Assembly: GCA_963921825.1 (NCBI GenBank)
Contig: OY997596.1
Span: forward strand, 39,733,932-39,797,931
Direction of reading: 5' to 3'
Source: Erodium maritimum
Taxonomy: Eukaryota > Streptophyta > Magnoliopsida > Geraniales > Geraniaceae
Length of the DNA: 64,000 nt
The translations under genes were made by a program, and so were the position numbers. This document shows positions 1 to 12,125 of this stretch, one piece after another (position 1 is the first letter of the stretch; the number at the start of each line of letters is the position of its first letter). The notes beneath the pieces were generated by a model that saw only the letters and a program-made list of their open reading frames with translations, did no database searches and was not told the origin of the DNA.

Positions 1-75
1 AAAAGGTTTGAAAATGGTTTTATTGTTTTACCGTTCACTTTCCGGGTTCGGTTCTATTGAATTCGGGGCGTGACA
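1..75 (+). mobile_element. 3' end of a Ty3-gypsy LTR (truncated by window edge)
   Basis: The stretch ends in GGGGCGTGACA, the same terminus that closes the gypsy LTRs at 12693 and 19462, preceded by a similar GGGTTCGGTTC block. The sequence after it (from 76) continues as an Angela-type copia LTR, so this is the right-hand end of a gypsy insertion into that LTR. Its other end and any target duplication lie outside the window. Confidence 0.7.
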
Positions 76-750
76 AATATATTATGGATTGAAACAAGGC
101 TTGGACTCTTAGTATTGATCGTATCGAATACTGTTTGACATATCCAGGATGGAAGGATTAGAAGCGATGAGCGTGGCACGAGACCTTATTGGGAATAACG
201 ATAGGTCAGCACATGCGAGGCCCATGGGCGGCCCATGCCACTAATGGCCCATTGAATCAATTAGTTAAGTCTTAACTAAATGGTTCTAACTAAACTAGTT
301 AGATTAGGTAGTTGGTGATTCAATTCACCAACTCACCACCAACTCACCACCAACTTCTAACTACTTTAAATCATCCTTTGTCCTATTTGCTATTATTCTA
401 TTATGTTGATGGGATTAAATGACATAAGAGTCATACTTTTCAACATAAGCGATACAACACACAAAAAGGAAGGCAACTTCTCCCTCTCCCCCTCTAGAAT
501 TTCGGCCAACACTTATCCTTTTTCCATTTTTGTGTTCTTGAGTCCTTTAAGATTAAAAATTTGTGTCTTTGATTATGATAAGTAGGCATCTTGGAGAGTC
601 AAGCACGATTATTCCTTACCTAGTGTTCTTGATTTGGTAAGAAATGGTGATTTCGGTTTTGTTTTGTGAATCTAATCGTAGTAGTATTTTAATCATGGTC
701 TCGAGTTATTTTCTTCCGATGCGATTGTATGGTCATACTATCCATAGAGA
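76..750 (+). mobile_element. Old Angela-like copia LTR fragment
   Basis: Aligns by eye with the second half of the intact Angela LTR at 50875-52562: the block around GGATTGAAACAAGGCTTGGA, the GCGATGAGCG block, the GGCCCATG repeats, the TAGGCATCTTGGAGAGTCAAG block and a final GAGACCCAATA corresponding to GAGACCCAACA. It is much more diverged than the other Angela LTRs here, so it is an old copy. Its 5' part is cut off by the gypsy end at 75. Confidence 0.65.
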
Positions 751-937
751 CCCAATACTTATAATTTTATGTAATCTAAATTTTGTGTATATGATACTTT
801 GGTTGAACGCTACTAGCCAGTCTCGGGTTGCCACGTGGAAATGAATAAAAAAAGAGTTGTTTAAGGCTCTATCCGAAACTGATCGATTTTTATAATAAGA
901 AATAAATATGATATTTCCTATGAATTCAATCACAACT
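751..937. other. Unassigned AT-rich spacer
   Basis: Lies between the Angela-like LTR end and the first base of the Athila-like LTR. I see no coding potential, primer-binding site or repeat here. It may be degraded interior of the copia element whose LTR precedes it. Confidence 0.3.
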
Positions 938-2665
938 GATGCGGGTGCATTTTAACACATAAAAGGGACACATTAGATCGAGATATATAGGCTTTTAATC
1001 TCCTTTCTTGTCATATATTTAGTTTTAGCATGACTAATTGTTTTTCTCGGTGTGTTCGGTGTTTTGATAGGAAACCGACACATTTTGGGTGTTTTGTGCT
1101 TGTAGACCGTCAAGAGGTTCGGTTTTGTTCGCTCCAAAATATATTCATGATTGGTCTTGTTTTGTAGGTCTCGAGAAGAGGAATTTTTTGGCGCAAGAAA
1201 GAGATCAATTGGAGTCCAAACGAAGCCGATGCGAGCAAAATAGCGGAAAAGGAACAAAAGTTGAGGAGCCCATCAACGCCCGACGTGTGGCATGTCGGGC
1301 CCCACTCTTCCGCGTACATGGCCGTCAGCTCTACGCCACGTGGCGCCGCCGATTTCCTTCCGGCTTCACATCTGTCCCCTATGGGTCCCAGCGCCAGCCG
1401 ACACATGCCCTCAGCCCGCCATCTGTCCGTCCCAGCCTGCTCTCCTCCCATGCGGTGACAACTGTCCCCTCAGCAACTCCACACTTCCCTTAGTTGTGTC
1501 ATCCTTGTGTTGGTGGAATGTTTAGGGCATCATCTCCCTTTGTGCTGCGCCGCAATATACAAAGACGCAGAACAATATAGTGGGATGATCTTCTTCATCC
1601 TTAGATACGAAGAGAATCACACAACACAAAAGCAAGAAATAACGAGAGAACAATTTTTTGTATAGTTTTTATTTCTTTTTTTATAGAATTTAGTGAAAGC
1701 TAATTATCTTGGATTGTTTTTTGAGAATGAAAATATTTGGTTGGAAGAGAATCATTTGAGATATATTTGAGTGTTGATTTTTGGAGAGAAGCTCCATTGT
1801 TGGCTACACAAGTGAATTTCTTTTGGTGGATTTTCAAGAGCATCAAGGCTAGAGATTGGAGGAGAGAAAGAAAAAGCTTTGGACGATTAATTCGGTGATT
1901 GTATCTCAACTTTCATCTTCATTATGAGTTTAATTGTTTTCTTCTTTTCATCCTTGCCTTTTCTTTCCATGAACACCTAAACCCCCAAATTTCTAAGGCT
2001 ATGGGGGATTATAGTACGGATTTCCATGTTTTGAATGCTTCGATTGTGGTGCTTGTTGATTTGCTTTAGTATCTATGAATGATTTGTGCGTAATGCATTA
2101 CCTCCCGTGTAGGCTTGGTAATTGTTTCGAATTAGGATCTGTCGCTTGAAAGAGAAGGATTCTAATTAGTCATAAATTGATCATAGGTTGGATTTAAATC
2201 CAAACTAGAACTAGCGGGGTTAATGCAATTGTAATAGCCATAGACTTATTTTGTCGAAAGCTATAAGTTGTCATGGAGCTTAACGCTTTGGGTCTTCCTA
2301 CATCGAGAGTCGAAAGAACTCGGTGGTTAGATTCCTTTAGGGTCCGAATCGTTCGAAAGAAGTTAGGACTAGAGTTGAGATAACTCGTTGCCTCTAAAAT
2401 AAGTCGACATCGCAACAATCGAATGTGTTGATTATTACGGAATGTACTTTATGAACCCGTGCTCTTGACTTCTCTTCACTTGATTCAATATAAGAAAACT
2501 TTCTACTAAATTCTATATTTTCTTTTTAGTCGTTGTAGGTTTATTTTAAAAACTAAAAACTATATTTTTATCGAAATAGCTTAACTACAAACTTTAGATA
2601 GCAAGTGCTTTCCCATTGCTCTCTTGGGCTCGATATCCCGGAATTTACTTTCGGTTACTACTTGG
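938..2665 (+). repeat. 5' LTR of the Athila-like element
   Basis: Starts TGATGCGGG. The first 1060 bp recur from 8241. The end is uncertain: it is placed just before TTGGCGACCG at about 2666, which resembles the TGGCG start of primer-binding sites used by Tat/Athila elements but does not extend as a clean tRNA complement. Confidence 0.55.
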
Positions 2666-2792
2666 CGACCGATGCACTTGTCGTCTCCCGTTTTTGCGAT
2701 TTAAAGGCATCGTTGTTGTGGAGAAATTAGGCGACCCTTGCTATATAGTTTATGCTACGTCTGTTTCATTCTTGTATATATTTTTCTTTTAG

Positions 2793-3970
2793 TTGATTCT
2801 TTGCATCGTAGCATTTATGGAGAATTGTTTCCCTAATAGAGGGTATTGTGATATATGTGAAGGTAATGATCATTATTTTTACAATTGTGAGGTTCTTTTG
2901 CATTCAAGGGCCTATAGTCAAAATTGGGGGGACGCTTCCACTTTTGATCTGCCTAATGAAGAGGATTTTGTGTAGCTTTCCCAAACTGATTTGAGGAGAA
3001 GGAAAAGCGACATGATGAGATGGACAATATGGACGAGATGACGAGGAAACAAGAAGAACAAGCACCCATGGTCCAAGAGCTTCAACATAAATTGAATGAT
3101 ATCATGCAATTGATTAATGAGACAAACTTTAATGGTCAAGCAGTACACATTGAGGATGATCATTCTGAGCACTTATGTGACACTACAAAGCAAGTAACTC
3201 ATGATTCAAACTTGAGTTTCGAGGTAAGTGCGGAATGTGAGGTATCAAGTTTCAATCCATATTCTATTATGCCAATTCAATCTCCATGTAGTTTTGATGC
3301 ACATAATTCTATAGATGTAAATAATGAGTGTACAGTTGTAAAAATAGTTCACAAACTCTTGTTGAGCCAAATCTTCCCATAGTATGCATAGAGTTGGCTG
3401 ACAGATCTATTAGATATCCAAGGGGTACTATGGAAGATGCTCTCAAGAGAGGGGTTATGTTTGAATCTCCTATTGATTTTATATTGCTAGACATCGAGCA
3501 TGATGTCGAAATTCCATTTAGTGTGGGAGATTCATTTTTAGATTCTAGCAAATCAATTCTTTATGTTCAACCTCTACCATTAATTTATAAATTTAATGTT
3601 GACCATAAAGTTTTTGATTCATTTGCTAGTTCTCGTTCCTCGTTTGTGAGCTATTATTCTATTTCGTAGGATGCTACTAACCCTTATTGGCACGAGCATT
3701 TTCCGATTCATGGGACTCATGTCCCCCTCAAGTTATGCCAATATGAGTTTGATCATGATTATTCTGTTGAGGCGAGCTTGATGAGATTAGCCTTGAGTTT
3801 AGAGTTCCCACAAAACTCAAGGAAGAAGTTCTTTTATTTCATTGTGCTCCTTCTCCCGCCTTCACATCCACACTTGAAGAGTGGACGCAATGGAAGTATG
3901 AGATTCTTGGGAGGCCTCCTGATTGAGCCTCCTACCCGTCGAGCTAACGATGTTAAAAAAATGCGCTAGT
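2793..3970 (+). pseudogene. Athila-like gag/protease relic
   Basis: A CX2CX4HX4C zinc knuckle (CDICEGNDHYFYNC) is encoded near 2835-2890. A block at about 3379-3560 reads LADRSIRYPRGTMEDAL, followed by FILLDIEHD, VGDSFL and SSKSILYVQ. This is the diagnostic region of the Athila/Tat/Ogre aspartic protease, where relatives have LADRS-YPRG-EDVL, VLDMEED and LGRPFLATGRALIDV. A coiled-coil-like segment lies between them. These are fossil parts of gag-pol. The assignment of the protease block is firm; the rest is inference from position. Confidence 0.65.
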
Positions 3971-4566
3971 TGGGAGGCACCCCAAAAATGGATGGAGAGT
4001 ATGAGCGTTTTAGTCACATGCCATGACTCCGAGCTTCCTGGAAGTTCTCTGGGGCGATGAGCTTTCCATCCATCCATGCACGTTAGGACACCCACGGTAG
4101 CTTACAAGTCGAGTAGCGGTTCTTCGAGGGGCATTATCTCTTTCCTTCCTATTTTCAGTTGTTTACCACTATTGTATTTCTTATATGCTATCTGGTGGGT
4201 GCTGAGCACCCTAATTGTTGTGCTCACAGACTATGCATATAGGATTTCTTGACTTATATGTTGCTTGACTCTGAGTGTGTGGTGTTTATTGTTATCATCT
4301 ATCGGGTGCATGAGTAAATCTTTGGAAATATGTGTTTAGAGTCGCACTGGGGACAATGCTAAGGTTTAAAGTGTGGGGTGGGATGCTTTGTATTTATATG
4401 TTTGCATTCTATGCTCGGTGGATTTTTTTTGTTTGTGTCTTTATTATGTATGTAAACCTTGGATGTGCAACTTAGGCCAACATGAGGAGTCAGGAGTAGA
4501 TCTTTCTTCATTGAGGATTTTTTAGGATTGTTTGGATGATTTAATGTTGGTAGTATTAATGAGTTG
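3971..4566 (+). other. Non-coding 3' part of the Athila-like element (left piece)
   Basis: Contains TTGGGAGGCACCCC and a GGGGACAATGCTAAGGTTTAAAGTGTGGGGTGG-like stretch (4341-4382), both typical of the untranslated 3' region of Athila/Tat elements. The element resumes at 7144 after the solo LTR. Confidence 0.5.
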
Positions 4567-7138
4567 TGTCACGCCCCAAATCCGGTTTTGATCAGATTCG
4601 AGACGCAAACTTAAAACAAATAATAAATAAGGAATATAGATAATACAGAGGGTCTCAATTGCAATAAAAGTTCCGGAAATCCACACGAGTCAACAGCTCG
4701 TAAAAACAATAAAAGAGTCCCTAGTAATAAAACGGTACGTCTCTAGACACTAGCCAAACTCTCGTCAGCTCCCTAGCTCCGAGAATCCTGCTAGTACTGA
4801 TCCCGCTCAATACCTGAAACACAACAAAGTAAGGGGGTGAGCTTACGCTCAGTAGGAACAGTAGTTAAGGTTCTGAACCTCAACTCATCACCACGAGTAA
4901 CCGTCCAATTAGGGCACACTAGTGAGGCACAACTATAAAAAAATCCTATGGGCAGTTCCCAGTTACCGATCACTTTCACAAAGTCATAAACATACTTAGA
5001 AAAACGCACAAAGCCAACCAGCAGGTATAAAACACACAACGAGGCACACACAAATATCGTACAACAGTTCCCAACGTCCTTGAATGCACAAAGCCACTTA
5101 TATCGTACTGGACCACACATCATCAGTCCCGATATCTTCCCCTCAGTGAGAAGGGGGGTAACATCCTCGACCGGAAACCCCTCAGTCCGATGTCTTCCGA
5201 GCACACAGACTCGGGCCTTACTCAACATACATACTGGACCGGCACACACCTCGGTCGAACGTCGTCCCGGACTACGAGTCATCGGGGTACTGATCACGCC
5301 TTCCTTGGCCTCAATACACTACACCGGAACTATCCCTCGGTGTAAGTACCACTCCGGTTACGCCTTCTCTTGGAACACACAATAAGAGTATAACACGCAG
5401 CACACAGCCATAACTAGTCTCGGTATACCAACCGGACCATCTCAACATAACACACAAACCGGTCTATCACTCACCCGGTCATATCACAACCAAGGGTTCA
5501 CGTTATATCAAACACGACACACGTGCCCACACACAGTCACAATCATGCAACACCGAATATAATCTTATTTAGACTCTCATACAACGGTTATAACATGCAG
5601 CACGCAACCCTAAGGCTCGACATGACCCATCTACCAGCACGACAATTTCCCAAGTATTGAAAGCAGGTAATCTAGTGAATCACATCCTACATGTTACTAA
5701 GACTCGTCTAGTTATTTAATAATCGAAAGCGGCTATTCTAGTGAATCACATCCTATATGCCAATTAGGACCTTTCCAGTTATTATTATTTCCTAATCACA
5801 CATGCTAGTGACTTTTTGTAACTAAAGCGGTATCCGCTACTTTCCCTACCTCAAGATGATCACAACAGCTACGTCTCCTAGCTGTTGACGTCCAGGCCTA
5901 CCTCCGGTCTTCTCGGGCGAAGTACAAGTCTGAGGTTAACAGGTAAAGGTTCTAATCAGTCCCGGTATAGTCCAAAAGTCCTCTGATCTGTCCATTTAGT
6001 CCTTTAAATACTCCACTTTAATTTATTTAAATTAATTACTTAAATTATTAAACTGCCCGACCCGGATCCAAAAACCAGGCCCGAATCTGACCCGGTCCAG
6101 AACCCAGACCCGACCAGACCTAGAACCGACCCGGACCCGACTCTAGACCCGACCCAGACCTGGTATAAACTCGAGTCTAGAACCTGGACCCGAGACCCGA
6201 GTCAGACCCGGTCCAGGCCCGAGTCCAGAGACTTGGGCCTAGCCCAGGGTCTGTCTCCTGGTCCAACCATCCTGGCCCAATGGCCTCTCCGGCCCAATGC
6301 CATCCTGGCCCAATCCAGCGTTTGGATTGGACGCTCGAGCCCGGGCGATGAGCGGCTAGGGTTTTGCTCCAGCCGCCGACTACGGCGTCAGGGAGCTCGA
6401 AGGGACGAGCATAACTCGTCGGGAGGGGCGTCAGGGTCACGGCCTGGCGGTGGCAGGGACGGTGGTGCCTGAAGCGCGACCCAAAGTCTCTCCGTCTCAG
6501 ATCTGACGAAGGCGTGGGTCGCCAGCGTCGCTCCGGCTGACTCGTCCCAAATCGAGCTCGGCCCGACGATTTCTCAGGTGAGGCGAGGCCGGGGAAGAAG
6601 AGGAACGGCGACGAGAGCACGAATTGTGCGATTCTCCGTCGCTGGCACGTTCGATTCGAGCTCGGGAACTCGAACCAAAGAGATTTTCTCTGGCGAGCTC
6701 GTCTCGATTCCGTGCATGGTGGCTCGGTCCGTTCGCGGAGGTGAGATGGTCGAGGCGTGGCGGCGTTGCGAGAGGGAGAGAGATGAAGAGGAGGGCGAGA
6801 AGGATCGAGAGAGAGGAGAGGAAGAGGAGATGCGTTTCTGTCTCGGGATGCGTGCGACGCGAGAAAGAAGAAAGGGGAATATGATTTCGGGTTTGTGTTG
6901 GGCTCGAGTGGATTTTGGGCTCGGGCACGCGTGACGTGGGCTTGGTCCGTGTCAGCGAACTGGGCCTGGTCCTCTGACCGGCCCAGTTTGGCCCAATTCC
7001 TTCTTTTCCCTTTTTCTTGATTTTCTTTTTATTTTGCACTCGTTCCAATTTTTCAACCCGTTTTTCAACCACGACGTTCCAACGAACAATTTTAAATATT
7101 TAATATTTTAATTCTTTTAAACCAGGGCGGTCTTTACA
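4567..7138 (-). mobile_element. Gypsy solo LTR with target duplication AGTTG
   Basis: Runs from TGTCACGCCCCAAATCC to GGGCGGTCTTTACA and is flanked by AGTTG on both sides (4562-4566 and 7139-7143). Read on the minus strand it starts TGTAAAGACCGCCC, close to the start of the gypsy LTR at 9727. It is 2572 bp with no interior, so it is a solo LTR, presumably left by LTR-LTR recombination. Inside it are a degenerate GACCCGGTCC-type array (6058-6230), a CpG-rich section (6320-6740), and the block TCTCCTAGCTGTTGACGTCC, shared with the other gypsy LTRs. Confidence 0.88.
6058..6235. repeat. GACCCGG/CCAGACCCGA low-complexity array
   Basis: Short degenerate repeats of GACCCGGACC, CCAGACCCGA and GTCCAGGCCCGAGTC follow one another inside the solo LTR. 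Nothing comparable is visible in the 9727 LTR, so this is a local expansion. Confidence 0.6.
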
Positions 7139-7143
7139 AGTTG

Positions 7144-8240
7144 TATTTGTGTTTGTGCTATATTGCTTAATGGGTGCAAGATGGTTTTGTGATGCTAGAT
7201 GCTTTAGACACGAAAAAGCGATTACACCAAGTGTTAGGTGTGGTTAGGTTTAAATTATTTTTACTGTCACTGGCCTGGTTCTATCTTGATTTCTGTATAA
7301 TGTGGGCTTAGTTAAGAGATAATAGTCTATTTCACTTGTTACATGTAGAGGAGGTTGAGGCCACATTCTTGTTGTTTTGGGATCAAACTATGTGTTTTGG
7401 TAGATTAAAAATCTAGTCGAGTTCAAGTGGTTAGTCCCATTGTGCGTTTGTGGTACCAATTTTTCAAAATCACACACACTATGCACGAGTAATTAAGTAT
7501 AGGTCCCGGGGAAAGGGGATCCAATAAAATTTTTTTATTAACAAAGGTTTGAGGGGCTGCGGCATATCGCTGTGCAGAGTGAGAACCTCATGTCCCGAGT
7601 TAATCATAGCGTAATAAAAGGTGAACCCCCAACCTATCTTAGTGATCCAAAGTTTCTACACGTAATCGAAAAAAACAAAGCAAAACATTGGTCTACCTCT
7701 TGACTCGTAAAGGAACTAGATGGGTTTACCACTCACGTAGTCCCAAGGCAACGTAATTGCATGACAACGTCCACTCATAAGATTTGTGAATGAGATTACG
7801 TTATGCTCTTGATTAGTACTACGGTATGTAGAACCGAGAGAGCAAAGGGCTAAATGACAATAATTAGGATTGAAAAACCTTTCTAGTTATTGCACCTCAT
7901 CTTGTAGACCACTACACATACACGCTTAAAGTAGAAAAGAATGATGAAAGATCTTATTCCTTATGCAAACTCTAGGTTAAATTTCCGATAAAATCCAAGT
8001 GTAAGCACACACCTTCTTTGAGTCTTATATTTTTGGTCTTTAATTTGCTTGTGCATTTGCACAAGAATTTTTGTCTAGTCGAGTCAGCATATGCATATTT
8101 ACTTCTTTCAATAATCCGGAGTCGGAAAGCTCCGCCTGCGGAGATAGTATCGCGGGGTTTATCTTTGCATTTATCTTAGTTATTTAATATTAATTTATGT
8201 TTAGTTTTCTTGGGACGAGAAAAGTCTAAGTGTGGGGTGT
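7144..8240 (+). other. Athila-like element, 3' non-coding part with polypurine-like end
   Basis: Continuation of the 938-9298 element after the solo LTR. No open coding segment is seen. It ends AAGTGTGGGGTGT immediately before the TGATGCGGG of the right LTR, which is the expected position of the polypurine tract for plus-strand priming. Confidence 0.55.
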
Positions 8241-9298
8241 TGATGCGGGTGCATTTTGACACATAAAAGAGCCACATTAGATTGAGTTATATAGGCTTTT
8301 AATCTCGTTTCTTATCATATATTTAGGTGTAACATGAATAAATTTTTTTTCTCGGTGTGTTCGGTGTTTTGATGTGAAAACGACACATTTTGGGTGTTTC
8401 GTGCTTGTGGACCGTCAAGAGGGTCGATTTTGTTTGCTCCAAAATATATTCATGATTGGTCTTGTTTTGTAGGTCTCGAGAAGAGGAATTTTTTGGCGCA
8501 AGAACGAGATCAATCGGAGTCCAAACGAAGCTGGTGCGAGAAAAATAATAGAAAAGGAACAAAAGTGGAGGAGCCCATCAGCGCTCGACGCGTGGCATGC
8601 CGGGCCCCACTCCTACGCCCGCATGTCTGCCAGCTCTACGCACGTGGCGCCGCCGATTTCCATCCGGCTTGACATCTGTCCAATACGGGTCACAGTGACA
8701 TCCGCCACACGCCCTCGGCCTGCCACCTGTCCGTCCCAGCCTTCTCTCCTCCCATGCGGTGACAATTGTCCCCTCAGCAGCTCCACTCTTTCCTTACACG
8801 TGCTATACTTGTGTTGGTAAAATTTTTAGGGCAGCAGCTCCCTTTGTGTTGCGCCGCAATCAGAACAATAGAGGGGGATGATCTTCTTCATCCTTAGATA
8901 CGAAGAGAAGCACACATCACAGAGGCAAGAAGGAACGAGAGAACAACTTTTTTTTTGTATAGTTCTTATTTCTTTTTTTATAGAATTTAGAGAAAGCTAA
9001 TTATCTTGGATTGTTTGTTGAGAATAAAAATATTTGGTTGGAAGAGAATCATTTGAGTTTATTTGGGTGTTGATTTTTTGCAGAGAAGCTCCATTGTTAG
9101 CTACACAAGTGAATTTCTTTTGGTGGATTTTCAAGAGCATCAAGGCTAGAGTTTGGAGGAGAGAAAGAACAAGCTTTGGACGATTAATTCGGTGATTGTA
9201 TCTCAACTTTCATCTTAATTATGAGTTTAATTGTTTGCTTCTTTTCATCCTTGCCTTTTCTTTCCATGAACACCTAAACCCCCAAATTTCTAGGGCTA
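8241..9298 (+). repeat. 3' LTR of the Athila-like element (partial)
   Basis: Matches 938-2000 along its length, including the GGTCTTGTTTTGTAGGTCTC block, the GTGACAACTGTCCCCTCAGC block and TTTCTTTCCATGAACACC. It stops at GGGCTA (9298), where TGATGAGCG begins, so the rest of the LTR is absent. Confidence 0.7.
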
Positions 9299-9721
9299 TG
9301 ATGAGCGTAAATGTTTCCTACCTAATTAGACCATTTTCCCTATATTTTTATCTTATTTGTGCCTCATTTTTGTATTTTTAGCGTTTACTAATAATTGCAA
9401 AAAATCTCGTTTTCGGTCTATATTTTTCTAGTGTTCAAAATATATTCTAATTGGTCTTGTTTTTTAGGCCTCGAGAAAAGAGAAATATTGGCGCAAGAAC
9501 GAGATCAATCGGAGCTCTAGTAGAGTGGGAAAGAGCGCTTGAAGTTTAGAGTTTAATTGAAAAAAGCTACAATATAAAATGCCACATGGGCCAATCAATG
9601 AGCGCCACATGGCACCCATATATTCAACCATGCCAGCTCGCATGCTCCTAGCGCGTGTTCTCTGTCCTGTACGCATGATTGAAGTTTGGATTGATATATT
9701 TTTTAGAGGAGAAATCAAATA
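9299..9721 (+). mobile_element. Fragment of a second Athila/Tat-like LTR (TGATGAGCG type)
   Basis: Begins TGATGAGCGTAAATG, a start typical of Tat/Ogre-type LTRs, and carries the same internal block as the 938 LTR (GGTCTTGTTTTTTAGGCCTC, then GGCGCAAGAACGAGATCAATCGGAG). Its last 60 bp also match, inverted, the sequence at about 20765-20825, so the left end of the foldback-like structure lies here. It is cut by the gypsy insertion at 9727. Confidence 0.5.
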
Positions 9722-9726
9722 CAAAC
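9722..9726. repeat. Target-site duplication CAAAC, left copy
   Basis: CAAAC directly precedes the LTR start TGTGAAGACC and is repeated at 19463-19467 after the final GGGGCGTGACA. Confidence 0.9.
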
Positions 9727-11584
9727 TGTGAAGACCGCTCCGGCTAAAAGATTTAAATTATTAAATTTTTATTCGTTCAGAACGTCGAGGTTGGAAAAGT
9801 AGCGGGTCGGTTATTAGTAACGTCGTGGTGGGAAATCGAATCGAGATTTTTTTAATCGAACGCGAAATAAAAAGCTTTTCAAAAAAAAAAATCTGGACCG
9901 GATTGAACTGGCCCCGACCAACAGTTTCGGTCAGAGCCCAATCCAACCCCTCAATCTCTCGCTTTGGGCCACGAAGCCCAGTAGCCTGCCTAAGCCCTCT
10001 TACCCTCCAGCCCATGCGTTTTAAACGCATCTCTAGGGTTACAGACCCTCACTTCCTCTCTGCTTCTTCATTTCGCGTCACCATCCTCTCTACCGCACAC
10101 CTCCCTCTCTCCCAATCTCTCTCCATCTCCCCTTTCACCTTCAGCGTCCAAACCCAGCCAGCCGCCGGCCACGCCATCGAGTTATTCCTCCCTCTTCGAG
10201 TCGTCCCTCCGGCGAGAGCTTCCCGAGCTCCTCGTCGTTCCAGACCGCGAGAACCCCTCCGACCCTCGCTCCTCTCCGTCCCGTTCAACCCGCCGGCTTC
10301 GAGTCCGGCCGCCACCGTCCCTTTGGCCGTGTCAAGCTGTACCGTCGTGTACTGCTCCAGAATCAACGCGTCGATGCCGTCCCGACGCTGATTCGACTCT
10401 ACCGTTACCGTCACCATCTCCCCGCCGTCTTTTTCCCCGTGGTGAGCTTCGCTAACCCTTGAGACTGTGGTCGCCGGCGGTGTCTTTGACGGTGGCCGGT
10501 CGGTTTGAAAACCGAGCTCCTTCCTCCTCTATCCTTGTTTTGTTTTGCCCAACTTTCAGATCTGGTCAAGTTTGACGCCGGAACTACTGAAACTGTTGAG
10601 AAAAGGAAAGAAATTGATTTTTTTTTAAGATAAAACAGAATTATTTGAAAAAGAGGTTAAAATCAGTTTTGAGTTTAAATCGGGTTTTGAATTAAAGGTT
10701 TGTTCCTGTAAATTTTGGATCTGGTCGTTTGAGACTGAAATTGAAACAGAAAAGTTAAGAAATTAAAAGAAAAAGGAAAAGAATTTCGGATTTATTAGGG
10801 GTTGGACCTTAATCTTGAGTTTGGAAAAGAACAGAAAAGAGTCGTTTTGTTTTAAAATAAAATCAGATTTCAATTAAGACGGTTTAGGACTGTTGATCGA
10901 TTTTGGAACCGGACGTTTAAATTGGACTTAGAACGAGTTTTAAAAGTGGAAATGCTGAATCGGGGTGTCTCGGGAATCATGCCATGAAACCCATACCTCG
11001 ATATTTGTGCATGGAGACCGTCCATCGGGAACGTGCATCGGTTTCGGTGCGCGGGTGCTCGAACCCGATTCGTCGTAACCCCGTTTTTAGCCCGCTCGAG
11101 TTTAAAAGACAACTGTCGGATTTAAACTGGACTAGTCGTAACCTTTAATTTAACGGCGGAACCGTTATTAATTTTGTGGCTTCGTGTTAAATTTAGAGTC
11201 CGGCTTCGATCGAAGAGAAGACCGGAGGTAGCGAGCCAGGACGTCAACAGCTAGGAGACGTAGCGGTTGTTCTTCAGTTGAGGTAGGGAAAAGTAGCCAG
11301 ATCTCGGCCCTGACTAGGGAAAGTTAACTGTAGAATTGCATGTGACACCGGGGTGTCGTGGGTTATTTAGGTTATCGAATATTAGAAAAGCATGTTACGG
11401 GAATTTAGTAATTATTGGAAATGCATGTGACATTTAGTAGTGTTGTAGGAGTAGAGAACTTAGCGATAACTGATTTACTGGAGGCATATGACCATGCCCG
11501 GAGGTTTTTTGTGAAACTAGTGATCTTAGGACTGTTGGAGGCGTCGTTTATGCCGGAGGTTGTTGTGTGTTATTTACTGTTGAG

Positions 11585-11880
11585 TTTGGGTGGCCTTGAG
11601 AGCCCGTGTTAGTTATTGTTGAGTTGGGTGGCCTTGAGAGCCCGTGTTATTTATTGTCGAGTTTGGGTGGCCTTAATAGCCCGTGTTATTTATTGCTGAG
11701 TCTTGGGTGGCCATGAGAGCCCGTGTTGTCGTTTTGGTGTTTTGGGTGGCCGTGAGTGCCCGTGGGGTTGTGAACCCGTACTTTACCGTTGGTGTCTTTG
11801 GTGGCCATGAGGGCCCGTAGGGTTGTTGAACCTGTGTTTGGTTGTTGTTTTGTTGTTGGCCTTGAGTGCCTGTGGAGTTG
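11585..11880 (+). repeat. GGGTGGCC...GCCCGTG tandem repeat inside the LTR
   Basis: About seven imperfect units of roughly 38-58 bp, each with GGGTGGCCNTGAGNGCCCGTG. The same array occurs in the partner LTR at 18355-18650 with the same unit number. An expanded version, in reverse orientation, is in the solo LTR at 22790-23545. Confidence 0.8.
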
Positions 11881-11964
11881 TCACCGGTGTCGTTACTGTC
11901 TGTTTGAACTTGTTTGTGATTGTGATTGGTTACTTGATACTGGTGGAGGTTGTGTGGTGTAGCT

Positions 11965-12125
11965 AGCCTCCCGACTGGCATCGGGAGAAGCGGAGGGGTT
12001 GTGGGCTAGCTCCCCGACTGGGATTGGGGGAAGGACGCGCGGGTGTGGCTAACCACCCGACTGGGATCGGGTGAAGCGGAGAGGTTGTGGGTTAGCCTCC
12101 CGACTGGGATCGGGAGAAGTTGCGC
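11965..12125 (+). repeat. GACTGGGATCGGG tandem repeat inside the LTR
   Basis: Four units of about 38-45 bp built on CCCGACTGGGATCGGGAGAAG, each an imperfect hairpin (CCCGAC...GATCGGG). Repeated in the partner LTR at 18733-18895. A related five-unit array occupies 22535-22745 of the solo LTR. Confidence 0.75.

Larger units (their letters stand above)
938..9298 (+). mobile_element. Old Athila/Tat-like Ty3-gypsy element, split by a solo LTR
   Basis: Two copies of an LTR beginning TGATGCGGGTGCATTTT start at 938 and 8241 in the same orientation. The second is preceded by a polypurine-like AGTGTGGGGTG. Between them are a gag zinc knuckle and an Athila/Tat-type protease block, plus the TTGGGAGGCACCCC motif common in the 3' part of such elements. 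The LTRs differ by roughly 12-15% by eye, so this is the oldest two-LTR element in the window, probably several million years old. It is broken, with many breaks, and its right LTR stops where another LTR fragment starts at 9299. The solo LTR 4567-7138 interrupts it. Confidence 0.7.

Noticed and set aside
2194-2418. Minus-strand 74-codon frame in the Athila-like LTR
   Set aside because: It is inside the LTR and antisense to the element, with no similarity that I recognise.
6177-7072. Overlapping frames on both strands in the solo LTR (147 and 191 codons)
   Set aside because: They lie in the LTR's CpG-rich section and low-complexity arrays. Arg/Ser-rich composition with no domain.
9825-10391. 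188-codon open frame in the gypsy LTR (and its 162-codon partner at 16673-17161)
   Set aside because: It lies wholly in LTR sequence, has no recognisable domain, is composition-driven (Pro/Ser/Arg-rich CT tracts), has equally long frames on the opposite strand, and its start differs between the two LTRs.
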